NCBI GenBank assembly: GCA_049976505.1
Contig: JBMFIC010000017.1
Location: forward strand, 1-18,913
DNA: 18,913 bases
Source: CAYFFZ01 sp049976505
GTDB taxonomy: Archaea; Thermoproteota; Nitrososphaeria; Conexivisphaerales; UBA164
Direction: 5' to 3'
The position numbers and the translations under genes are program-made. The notes beneath the pieces are model-generated. The model was not told the DNA's origin. It did no database searches and saw only the letters and a program-made list of their open reading frames with translations. Position 1 is the stretch's first letter; every line of letters starts with the position of its first letter. Shown here piece by piece: positions 7,812 through 13,769 of this stretch.

Positions 7812-8417
7812 CTATGTTTTTTGTTTCCGTTCACATTTTTGCTGAAGCGGAACCAAAATGCCTATTATGCCTATTTCCTGAGTGCCGCTAGTTAAGATTG
7901 CCCTTCTTAGCCTGACGTTATAACGCTTACTGAGCTGCCTTAACGCCCTAAGAATTCTTGCTGGCTCGTATGAAGTGTAAAAGTCTTTTAGCAATTTCAC
8001 GTAATCCTCTGAAGCCGGATCGACATCAACGATTATTATTTTCTCTCTTGAGACTCTTAGGGCTTCCCTCAGCGCCCTGGCATATGGCATAAAAGATAAC
8101 GAAAAGGCGAACAAAACAGCATCCGTGCTCTTGCTGCGCAAAGGAAGTGATGCTGCGTCGGCGAGCACGCACTCAAATCCTTTCGCTGCAGCTATTTCTA
8201 GCATTTCTCTTGAAACGTCGATCAGTAGAAAGGCTCCTAAAGTTCCGCCAAATCTTCCCGTTCCAGCTCCTATTTCTATAAAGCGGCTACCGCCAAGCAG
8301 CTTGGACGTGAACTCCAGCTCTGAGCGATATATTTCTCCGTTCTGCTCATACCATCTGTCGTAGTCCTCAGCGTTGGAGAACTCCTTTATTATTCGTTTA
8401 TAACTCCAGCGTGACAT
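7812..8417 (-). CDS. class I SAM-dependent methyltransferase (substrate unknown)
   Basis: A Rossmann-fold methyltransferase of 201 residues (Methyltransf_11/UbiE-like fold). Motif I is EIGAGTGRFG (48-57), the acidic residue of motif II is Asp67 in LIDVSRE, and the adenine-binding acidic residue is Asp88 in LADAASLPL. The conserved DAVLFAFSLSFM segment (99-110) follows, then IIIVDVDP. The N-terminal NAEDYDRWYEQNGEIYRSE is common in small-molecule methyltransferases of this type. The ATG lies 20 bp inside the end of the upstream FAD oxidoreductase gene, so the two are almost certainly co-transcribed and translationally coupled. Substrate cannot be inferred beyond that link. Stop and length are unremarkable. 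Confidence 0.85.
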   Translation of the reverse strand: MSRWSYKRIIKEFSNAEDYDRWYEQNGEIYRSELEFTSKLLGGSRFIEIGAGTGRFGGTLGAFLLIDVSREMLEIAAAKGFECVLADAASLPLRSKSTDAVLFAFSLSFMPYARALREALRVSREKIIIVDVDPASEDYVKLLKDFYTSYEPARILRALRQLSKRYNVRLRRAILTSGTQEIGIIGILVPLQQKCERKQKT

Positions 8418-9459
8418 CTAGCAGAAACCTGCTTCCAAGCAAATCAGCAACCTGCTTTGCAACCCTTCTTGCGCAAGCATAGTTGGAAGACCAAGCGATA
8501 ATCACCCCTTTCTGGTAAGCCACATAGTCCCAGCCTATCGTTGACTTTGGGCTTTCTATCGCTATTCTGCCTGCAGTGATACTACCTATTACGCTGTGTC
8601 CGGCCTGAAGAATGCCTCCCATTTTTTCATAAAGCCCACTTATTTCATCCTCCTTAACAATAAATCTATTGAAATCCGTCAATGTTGGGGTAATATAAGT
8701 TCCGTATTCTGTAGGTATGAAAAGATCATAGAGTCCAGGCCTGTGAATTATCTCCAATAACTCCCTCGTGCGGCCGTTAACTAACAGGTGTGAGCCCTGA
8801 TACCTTTTGGCATCTACCTGTATCCCGAACTTCTCTGAGACCTCCGGTATCCCAAGCCCAGCCGCTATGACTGGAGTTCCCCGCAGCACGTTCTTTGAGT
8901 CCCCCTTTTCAAGCGTGATTATATACTCGTGCTCGTTCTGAACCGCAGAGACTATCTGATGAGAAAAATAAAGCTCTGCGCCTGCATTCACCGCGCGATT
9001 TATGATATCATTTAAGACCGCAGCTGCATTGATTCGTATTTCAGGTACCCAGTAAGCTCTTTCTACTGCCTCCCGTCTTATCAGCTCTCCGAAGTCCACG
9101 GTCGATACTTCAGCATGCGGGATTCCGACCTTCTTAACAGAGTCAAGCCATATATCGTGATACTTGGCGTCCTCCTTTAGGCCGATAAAATACCCTCCCA
9201 CCTTCTTTCTGTCCTCGCTCAACACGGAGTTCCACCATTTCCACTCCTTATAGCATTCGGATGCAAGGGCATCATCTGATCCAGCAAATCTTGCTCCACT
9301 GTGCAGAACCCCAGCTATCCTCACGCTTGAGCCACCCGGAACGGCGTCCTTTTCGACAAGCGCCACCTTTAGGCCAGCAAGCGCAAGGTTTAGCGCAATC
9401 AGCGCTCCAGTGATTCCGCTACCTATAATCACCGCTTTATCCGTCGCTAGGCTTCTCAT
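8398..9459 (-). CDS. FAD-dependent oxidoreductase, glycerol-3-phosphate dehydrogenase (GlpA/DAO) type
   Basis: A DAO-superfamily flavoprotein of 353 residues. The FAD-binding GxGxxG is GSGITG (13-18), with the ribose-binding Glu in LVEKD at the end of the second strand. The segment GVLHSGARFAGSDDALASEC (50-69) closely follows the GlpA/GlpD pattern in which GLLHSGARY precedes a conserved Glu-Cys, so glycerol-3-phosphate dehydrogenase is the best guess. L-2-hydroxyglutarate oxidase or another hydroxy/amino-acid dehydrogenase remains possible. It is shorter than bacterial GlpA (about 540) and lacks a C-terminal BFD-like iron-sulfur domain, so the electron acceptor is unclear. ATG at 9459 fits a leaderless mRNA: TATA at 9481-9488, with a palindromic operator just upstream. 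The methyltransferase gene overlaps its 3' end. Confidence 0.85.
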   Translation of the reverse strand: MRSLATDKAVIIGSGITGALIALNLALAGLKVALVEKDAVPGGSSVRIAGVLHSGARFAGSDDALASECYKEWKWWNSVLSEDRKKVGGYFIGLKEDAKYHDIWLDSVKKVGIPHAEVSTVDFGELIRREAVERAYWVPEIRINAAAVLNDIINRAVNAGAELYFSHQIVSAVQNEHEYIITLEKGDSKNVLRGTPVIAAGLGIPEVSEKFGIQVDAKRYQGSHLLVNGRTRELLEIIHRPGLYDLFIPTEYGTYITPTLTDFNRFIVKEDEISGLYEKMGGILQAGHSVIGSITAGRIAIESPKSTIGWDYVAYQKGVIIAWSSNYACARRVAKQVADLLGSRFLLDVTLEL

Positions 9460-9480
9460 GATCTCATATATGTTAAAGGT

Positions 9481-9488
9481 AATATATT
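9481..9488 (-). promoter_or_regulatory. TATA box of the FAD oxidoreductase operon
   Basis: The minus strand reads AATATATT inside TTAATATATTACC, centred 25-26 bp before the ATG, predicting a leaderless transcript. Confidence 0.6.
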
Positions 9489-9491
9489 AAT

Positions 9492-9506
9492 TTGAACAAT
9501 GTTCAA
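9492..9506. promoter_or_regulatory. 15-bp perfect palindrome, likely operator
   Basis: TTGAACA-A-TGTTCAA is a perfect 7-1-7 inverted repeat. It sits immediately upstream of the TATA box of the FAD oxidoreductase operon, overlapping where the BRE should lie, so a dimeric regulator bound here would block or help TFB. No copy was noticed elsewhere in the window. Confidence 0.6.
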
Positions 9507-9521
9507 GAAATAGAAAGATTT

Positions 9522-10559
9522 TTAGAACTTGTCTACGTTTTCAAAAACGAAGTCGAAGTTCTTCTTGACTCTCTGCGGCTTATGCTCATATATAGCATGG
9601 GCAACTATCGGTAGCGCTATGGTGGCGTCACAGTAGCATACAGCGTAACCGCCTTCCTTTGAAATCTTGCCCCAGCTTATCGCCTCTTCGAATGTCGCTC
9701 CGCTGAGCCCTCCCCACTGAGGCGAGTCTGTTGTGATCTGGATCGCGAACTTGTGGGGCTTGACGATCTCCTTTCCGGTCTGCCTTTCAAGAAGCAACGC
9801 CTTAATTACAGCCATCAGCTGTATAGTGTCCTTAGGAACCCCTCCGCCTATGTATATCACAGCCGTGTCATCAGATTTCATCGCTATTTGTGTCATCTGC
9901 TCAAAGTCCTTGAACTGATCAAGAACTATTCTGCCTTTCTCTGACAGAACGGAGGCTATGCCATAGCTACTATCCATGATCGCTGGTGAAAATATTGGCA
10001 TTCTTTTCCTGTAAGCTCTCGTCGCAAGCGAATCGATCCCAAGGCTGTCGAGATGCTTACCAAGGAGGTACATGAGCTCCGCGGTCGAATAAACGTAGTC
10101 CTTACGAAGGCCTCCAATGAAATCGGCCAGCAGCTTTTCCATCTCCCTGTATTTGTACTCATCGGCCCACTCATCGTAATACCTGTCTATCTTATGCTTT
10201 AAGAGGATCTCGTCATCAACTAGAGGGCTTCCTTTGCCGTAAGGGAATCCCATTCCAGCATAAATATCCTCTGATATGTTGGCACCGGTTGAGACGAGGA
10301 CGTCAAGATAGCCGTCATCGATCATCTGACCGATTATTTTCCACATGCCTGCGGTTGACATTGAGCCAGCTAATCCCATGAATATGGTGACGTCCTTGTC
10401 GTTAAGCATGTTTATCCATGTCCTGTAGACCTCCCCAAGCTTTCTTCCCTGAAACGATGTTTCCGCCATCGCCTCAAGGAGCTCGGAGATTGAACGCTTT
10501 CTGATTTCTATTGGCTTAACAGTTTCCTTGAAGAAGTCGTCCCTGCTCTTAACTTCCAT
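9522..10559 (-). CDS. dhs: deoxyhypusine synthase
   Basis: Transfers the aminobutyl group of spermidine to a specific Lys of translation factor aIF5A, the first step of hypusine formation. The protein shows the family blocks FQGRKLGEVYRTW near the N-terminus, MGLAGSMSTAGMW, a VSTGANISED block and IYIGGGVPKD (NAD-binding region). The active-site EAISWGKI carries the catalytic lysine (Lys298 in this numbering; Lys329 in human DHS). I start at ATG 10559. An upstream in-frame ATG at 10619 adds 20 residues of odd aromatic/basic composition, and a TATA box at 10635-10645 would place transcription start just inside that extension. Another TATA-like stretch at 10579-10590 would make 10559 leaderless. 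If 10619 is used the product is 365 residues. Confidence 0.93.
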   Translation of the reverse strand: MEVKSRDDFFKETVKPIEIRKRSISELLEAMAETSFQGRKLGEVYRTWINMLNDKDVTIFMGLAGSMSTAGMWKIIGQMIDDGYLDVLVSTGANISEDIYAGMGFPYGKGSPLVDDEILLKHKIDRYYDEWADEYKYREMEKLLADFIGGLRKDYVYSTAELMYLLGKHLDSLGIDSLATRAYRKRMPIFSPAIMDSSYGIASVLSEKGRIVLDQFKDFEQMTQIAMKSDDTAVIYIGGGVPKDTIQLMAVIKALLLERQTGKEIVKPHKFAIQITTDSPQWGGLSGATFEEAISWGKISKEGGYAVCYCDATIALPIVAHAIYEHKPQRVKKNFDFVFENVDKF

Positions 10560-10634
10560 GAGCTTGGATTTAAACGACCAAAAATAAAATCTTTTGGTTC
10601 TGAACTTCAGGAATTTCATAATATTCTGGGATAC

Positions 10635-10645
10635 GTTTATATTCT
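10635..10645. promoter_or_regulatory. shared TATA region between dhs and TRAM gene
   Basis: GTTTATATTCT on the plus strand (AGAATATAAAC on the minus) lies between the divergent dhs and TRAM genes. Centred about 39 bp before the TRAM TTG, it predicts a leader of about 14 nt for that gene. For dhs it would start transcription near 10615. Confidence 0.45.
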
Positions 10646-10678
10646 AGCCGCCTAATATGTCTGCGACGGCGAAAAGTT

Positions 10679-10957
10679 TTGAGCAAACGTCACGGATTTC
10701 ACAGGAACTACGGGCCGAAACCGGTAAATGAAGGTTCTGAATACACGCTGACCGTCGTAGAATCTAGCAAGAGAGGCGACGGAATAGCCAGGGTGAACGG
10801 ATTCGTCGTGTTCATACCCAAAGGAAAGACAGGAGAAACGTACAGAGTAAGAATCGTAAAGGTAGGCAGCACCTACGCTATATCTGAGATCATAAGTGGA
10901 CAGGAACAAGCACAGCCGCAGACAGCCGAACCCGAAAAAGAGCAGGAGCAGGAATAA
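10679..10957 (+). CDS. stand-alone TRAM-domain protein
   Basis: A small RNA-binding protein of 92 residues. After a basic N-terminus (SKRHGFHRN) a single TRAM beta-barrel spans about 17-76: YTLTVVESSKRGDGIARVNG, GFVVFIPKGKTGETYRVRI and KVGSTYAISEI. The tail is rich in Gln, Glu and Pro and probably disordered. Free-standing TRAM proteins are widespread in archaea, and some act as cold-inducible RNA chaperones. The start is TTG (10679), because no in-frame ATG or GTG precedes the domain and the ATG at 10657 is out of frame. It is followed 69 bp later by a PP-loop tRNA-modification-like gene on the same strand, which has its own TATA-like sequence. Confidence 0.88.
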   Translation: MSKRHGFHRNYGPKPVNEGSEYTLTVVESSKRGDGIARVNGFVVFIPKGKTGETYRVRIVKVGSTYAISEIISGQEQAQPQTAEPEKEQEQE

Positions 10958-10985
10958 TTCTAGGCTTAACGAAAAGTTAGGATTC

Positions 10986-10996
10986 GTTTATTTATT
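10986..10996 (+). promoter_or_regulatory. TATA-like box of the PP-loop gene; T-rich terminator candidate
   Basis: GTTTATTTATT is centred about 36 bp before the ATG at 11027. The wider T-rich run to about 11004 could also terminate transcription of the upstream TRAM gene, since archaeal termination uses T-tracts. Confidence 0.35.
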
Positions 10997-11026
10997 TTTT
11001 CTTTCAAAATCATCTGAAGCTAAACC

Positions 11027-12025
11027 ATGAGCTCAAAGAAGCTTGTAGCGCTAGTTTCAGGTGGCCTCGATAGCACGCTTGCCATGCTGATTGCTAAAAG
11101 GATGGGCTTCGAGATAGTGCCGGTTCACATAGTTACGCCCTTTAACGACCCGTGCTGCAGGGATATCGGGTTCCTAAATGAAGTCCTTAAGCGGGAGAAC
11201 CTCAAGCTGAAAACCGTTATAGTTGATAAGGAGTACGTGGATATGGTAAGAAGCCCAAAGTATGGATACGGAAGGGCCATGAATCCATGCATTGACTGCA
11301 GGATATTCTTCTTCAGGATAGCCAAAAGGATCATGGAGGAGGAGGGCGCAGCAGGAGTCGTTACTGGCGAGGTGCTTGACCAGCGACCAAAGTCTCAGAA
11401 CCTCAAAGCAATCAGAATTATAGAAGAGGAATCGGGCTTAACGGGCAGAGTTCTAAGACCTCTTTCCGGAAAGATCCTGAAGCCAACTAAGCTTATTGAG
11501 GAGGGCCTGGTAAGAGAGGATCAACTTCTAAACATAAGGGGACGTAGCAGAAAAAGACAGATAGAGCTAGCTAGAGCCTTTGGGCTAACTGATTATCCGA
11601 ACCCCTCTGGAGGATGCCTTCTGACTTACGAGCCTTACGCAAGAAAGCTGAGGGACGTGTTCGAAAACGATGACTCATACACAATGACCGAAATATACCT
11701 CTTAAAAATAGGCAGGCACTTCAGGCTTAGCAGGAACACAAAATTAATAGTAGGTAAGAACGAGGAAGAAAACAGGGTCTTGGAATCAACTGTAGGATAT
11801 ATAAAACTGATCCCCAAGAACTGCAAGGGTCCTGTTGGACTTTTTAGGGGAAATCCAGAGAAGCTCGAGGTGGCGGCAAGGATTGTGGCCTCTTACTGCG
11901 ATGGACCCGAGGGCTCTAGCGTAGTTCTAGTAATCGAACACGGTGATCGCTCTGAAGAAGTTACTGTAGTGAAGGAAAGAAAGGAGGCCTTCAGAGAACT
12001 TCTTGTCTCTTCAGCTACTAGGTGA
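11027..12025 (+). CDS. PP-loop ATPase, probable tRNA thiolation enzyme
   Basis: An N-type ATP pyrophosphatase of 332 residues. The PP-loop is SGGLDST (11-17), which adenylates a substrate such as a tRNA base carbonyl. It resembles MnmA/ThiI-like 2- or 4-thiouridine synthases but is neither canonical protein. Conserved-looking cysteines occur as Cys43-Cys44 (NDPCCRD), a CxxC at 88-91 (NPCIDCR) and Cys197 in PSGGCLLT. This set is compatible with an iron-sulfur cluster or a persulfide relay as in TtuA/MnmA-class enzymes. The region from about 240 onward (KLIVGKNEEEN, then GPVGLFRGNPEKLEVAARIVASY) is a distinct C-terminal domain that I do not recognise. A TRAM protein lies just upstream. Mis-annotation as QueC is a risk because of the shared PP-loop. 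Confidence 0.8.
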   Translation: MSSKKLVALVSGGLDSTLAMLIAKRMGFEIVPVHIVTPFNDPCCRDIGFLNEVLKRENLKLKTVIVDKEYVDMVRSPKYGYGRAMNPCIDCRIFFFRIAKRIMEEEGAAGVVTGEVLDQRPKSQNLKAIRIIEEESGLTGRVLRPLSGKILKPTKLIEEGLVREDQLLNIRGRSRKRQIELARAFGLTDYPNPSGGCLLTYEPYARKLRDVFENDDSYTMTEIYLLKIGRHFRLSRNTKLIVGKNEEENRVLESTVGYIKLIPKNCKGPVGLFRGNPEKLEVAARIVASYCDGPEGSSVVLVIEHGDRSEEVTVVKERKEAFRELLVSSATR

Positions 12026-12063
12026 TGGAAACGTGACCTTCTCAAATTATCATTTTGCATAAA

Positions 12064-12093
12064 TCAGGATCAAAAATGAAATTGATCACCTGA
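12064..12093. repeat. hairpin between convergent genes
   Basis: TCAG-GATCAA (12064-12073) pairs with TTGATC-CTGA (12082-12087 and 12090-12093), with an 8-nt loop and a 2-nt bulge. It overlaps the stop of the ECF S-component gene and lies 40 bp past the stop of the PP-loop gene. A bidirectional transcription end is possible. Confidence 0.35.
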
Positions 12094-12667
12094 GGGCTGG
12101 AGCAAGGGCGCTTGAGAGCTTTCTTGCTATTGGATATCCAACTCCAAACGTTATGGCCCCCGCTATTGCATTGAAGAGGCCCGTAATTCCAACGAGAAGC
12201 ATTGCTATTTCAACAGGAGAAAGCCCGCTCAGATGAAGTATGCTCATCGCAAGATTTGCGGTCGGAAGATAGATGTTCGGCATTATTATGTAAAACAGAG
12301 CGAAATTTACGAACAGCATTATGATTACCCTTGAGCTTATAGCTCCTGCAGCAAGGGCAAATGTCCTTGATGAAAGCCTTCTGACAATAAGAATTCCAGC
12401 ATACATGCTGGCCTCAGCAAGGAACTTCATTACCGGCGAAAATACGGTGAACGCCCCTAGCGTGTATAGAAGAAGACAATGTATCAGCGTCACAAGAAGG
12501 CCACCCTCTGGACCCAGAAGCAAAAAGGCCACCATATCCGGAATTTCCGCCATATCGAACTCCAGGAACGGCAGGAGCGGAAATGGAAACATAACGTGCA
12601 GCTCTGTGAGGGCCCCTGAAGCTGCAGCAAAAACCGCCACGAGACTAAGGTACTTTGTCCTTTGCAT
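12086..12667 (-). CDS. ECF transporter S component, riboflavin (RibU)-like
   Basis: A hydrophobic membrane protein of 193 residues with about five or six transmembrane segments, the size and build of ECF-type vitamin-binding S components. The segment FLEFDMAEIPDMVAFLLLGP (34-53) matches the RibU pattern, in which a K/E-Y/F-D-x-x-x-I-P stretch precedes a conserved LFGP-x-x-G, so riboflavin or another flavin/vitamin precursor is the likeliest ligand. The energising EcfA/EcfT module is not in the window. ATG at 12667 has a TATA box (TTTTTAAATC, 12687-12696) centred 25 bp upstream, implying a leaderless mRNA. A winged-helix regulator is encoded 66 bp upstream on the same strand. Substrate assignment is inference. 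Confidence 0.8.
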   Translation of the reverse strand: MQRTKYLSLVAVFAAASGALTELHVMFPFPLLPFLEFDMAEIPDMVAFLLLGPEGGLLVTLIHCLLLYTLGAFTVFSPVMKFLAEASMYAGILIVRRLSSRTFALAAGAISSRVIIMLFVNFALFYIIMPNIYLPTANLAMSILHLSGLSPVEIAMLLVGITGLFNAIAGAITFGVGYPIARKLSSALAPALR

Positions 12668-12686
12668 GAGCGTTTCTACCGTTATG

Positions 12687-12696
12687 GATTTAAAAA
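12687..12696 (-). promoter_or_regulatory. TATA box of the ECF S-component gene
   Basis: The minus strand reads TTTTTAAATC, centred 25 bp before the ATG. The S component therefore has its own promoter, although it follows the regulator gene. Confidence 0.5.
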
Positions 12697-12733
12697 TATT
12701 TTCCCCTGTAATAACTCTGTTTATAATAAAAAG

Positions 12734-13024
12734 TTAAGTTAATTTTACTAAATCTTCCAATAATTTTTTGAGCTCCTCCTTCTTTTTTATATATGGAACC
12801 CGTGAACGGCCGACCACAAAGATCCCAATTATTCCAGATTTTTCCAACATCTTAATGTGCTTATACATTGACGGATAATCGATCTTAAGAAGCTCTGTAA
12901 GTGCCTTGATATGAAATGGCTTCTCGGCCTCCATCAGAATTTTAATAATCCTTAGCCTGTCCCTGTGTGAAAGCGCCTTAGTGATCGTTACGATTTTGTT
13001 CTCGTCCAAGCTGCTCTGCGACAT
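12734..13024 (-). CDS. ArsR-like winged helix-turn-helix regulator
   Basis: A 96-residue DNA-binding protein with the ArsR/MarR-like layout. LSHRDRLRIIKILMEAEKPF (19-38) is the first helix pair, ALTELLKIDYPSMYKHIKML (41-60) the helix-turn-helix with recognition helix, and GIIGIFVVGRSRVPYIKKKE the beta-wing. A short Leu/Lys-rich C-terminal helix (EELKKLLEDLVKL) probably makes the dimer. It lacks the Cys metal-binding motif (ELCVCDL) of classical ArsR repressors, so it senses something else, or nothing. The gene sits directly upstream of the ECF S-component gene on the same strand and is a candidate local regulator of it. ATG at 13024 fits a TATA-like TTAATTTTGG about 25 bp upstream. Confidence 0.85.
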   Translation of the reverse strand: MSQSSLDENKIVTITKALSHRDRLRIIKILMEAEKPFHIKALTELLKIDYPSMYKHIKMLEKSGIIGIFVVGRSRVPYIKKKEELKKLLEDLVKLT

Positions 13025-13079
13025 TGATAGAAACTAGTATACAACCAAAATTAATATGTTACTTGTCCCAAAACCCATC

Positions 13080-13769
13080 TCACTTGTACCGAGCTACAAT
13101 GAGGCCGTGTTCCTTATCGTATGGTTTCAGATTAATCACTTCATTTATTTCAAAGCCAGCGTTCTCAACCTTCTTGGCCTCCCTTTCCACTATAACGTTT
13201 GCGGGCGCCACGGGGTCTATGCTCCTGGCCTTAACAATTAAAATCATGAAACCACCCCTGTTGAGGTAGCTCATGCTGTTTGAGAGAGTTATCTCGGTGG
13301 CGTCTGGCTGTGCTATATCTGAGTACACCACATCTACCTTCTTAAATATAAACGATGAATATCTGTTAGGATATCTGGCATCCTCAACTATGGGAATGAC
13401 GTTTTTTCTGTATTTGACCACCCTGTCGAGGAGCTCCCGTGCAACCCTAGCGCTGACCTCAACGCCAAAAACAACCCCCTTCATTTCTATGATATCGGAT
13501 ACATGGCTGATGGTGGTCCCAGTACTTGCTCCCAAATACAGAACGGTCGATCCAGGCCTTATTGGCATTGTCCTGAGTCCCTTCCATATAGCTCCCGAAA
13601 GCTTGCTCCTATAGGGATCCCAGACCCTGTACTCAACATCGTCGATTTTAACCAGTCTTTCCCCATAAACGGAAACTCCAGGAGCTAAGTTCTTCGTAGC
13701 TAGGAACTTCCTATCGGGATAAACAAGCCAGAATACGTTTTCAAACTCAGACTTTTCTAGGCTTGGCAC
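13080..13769 (-). CDS. flpA: fibrillarin-like rRNA/tRNA 2'-O-methyltransferase
   Basis: Catalytic subunit of archaeal box C/D RNPs. It methylates ribose 2'-OH on rRNA and tRNA at sites chosen by guide RNAs, with Nop5 and L7Ae. Visible in the 229 residues are the N-terminal fibrillarin fold (WDPYRSKLSGAIWKG, 50-64), the SAM-binding YLGASTGTT (78-86), Glu104 in GVEVS, the EDAR block at 129-132, and the catalytic Asp151 with VKARSID further on (K-D-K-H-type active site). The start is GTG at 13769, 23 bp inside the 3' end of nop5. No later Met precedes the fold, and the overlap implies translational coupling. Length matches the family (about 230). Confidence 0.96.
   Translation of the reverse strand: MPSLEKSEFENVFWLVYPDRKFLATKNLAPGVSVYGERLVKIDDVEYRVWDPYRSKLSGAIWKGLRTMPIRPGSTVLYLGASTGTTISHVSDIIEMKGVVFGVEVSARVARELLDRVVKYRKNVIPIVEDARYPNRYSSFIFKKVDVVYSDIAQPDATEITLSNSMSYLNRGGFMILIVKARSIDPVAPANVIVEREAKKVENAGFEINEVINLKPYDKEHGLIVARYK

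Noticed and set aside
10652..10909. 85-residue frame antisense to the TRAM gene
   Set aside because: The plus strand encodes a clear TRAM domain; the antisense translation has no recognisable fold.
12668..12733. Riboswitch upstream of the ECF S component
   Set aside because: The TATA box puts transcription start at the ATG, so no leader RNA would exist, and no known aptamer core is visible.
12321..12737. 138-residue frame antisense to the ECF S component
   Set aside because: The minus-strand protein has coherent transmembrane segments and family motifs; the antisense frame has none.
12671..13034. Shared TAGAAAC 7-mer near the starts of the ECF and regulator genes as an operator
   Set aside because: Too short, in opposite orientation relative to the genes, and not part of a palindrome.
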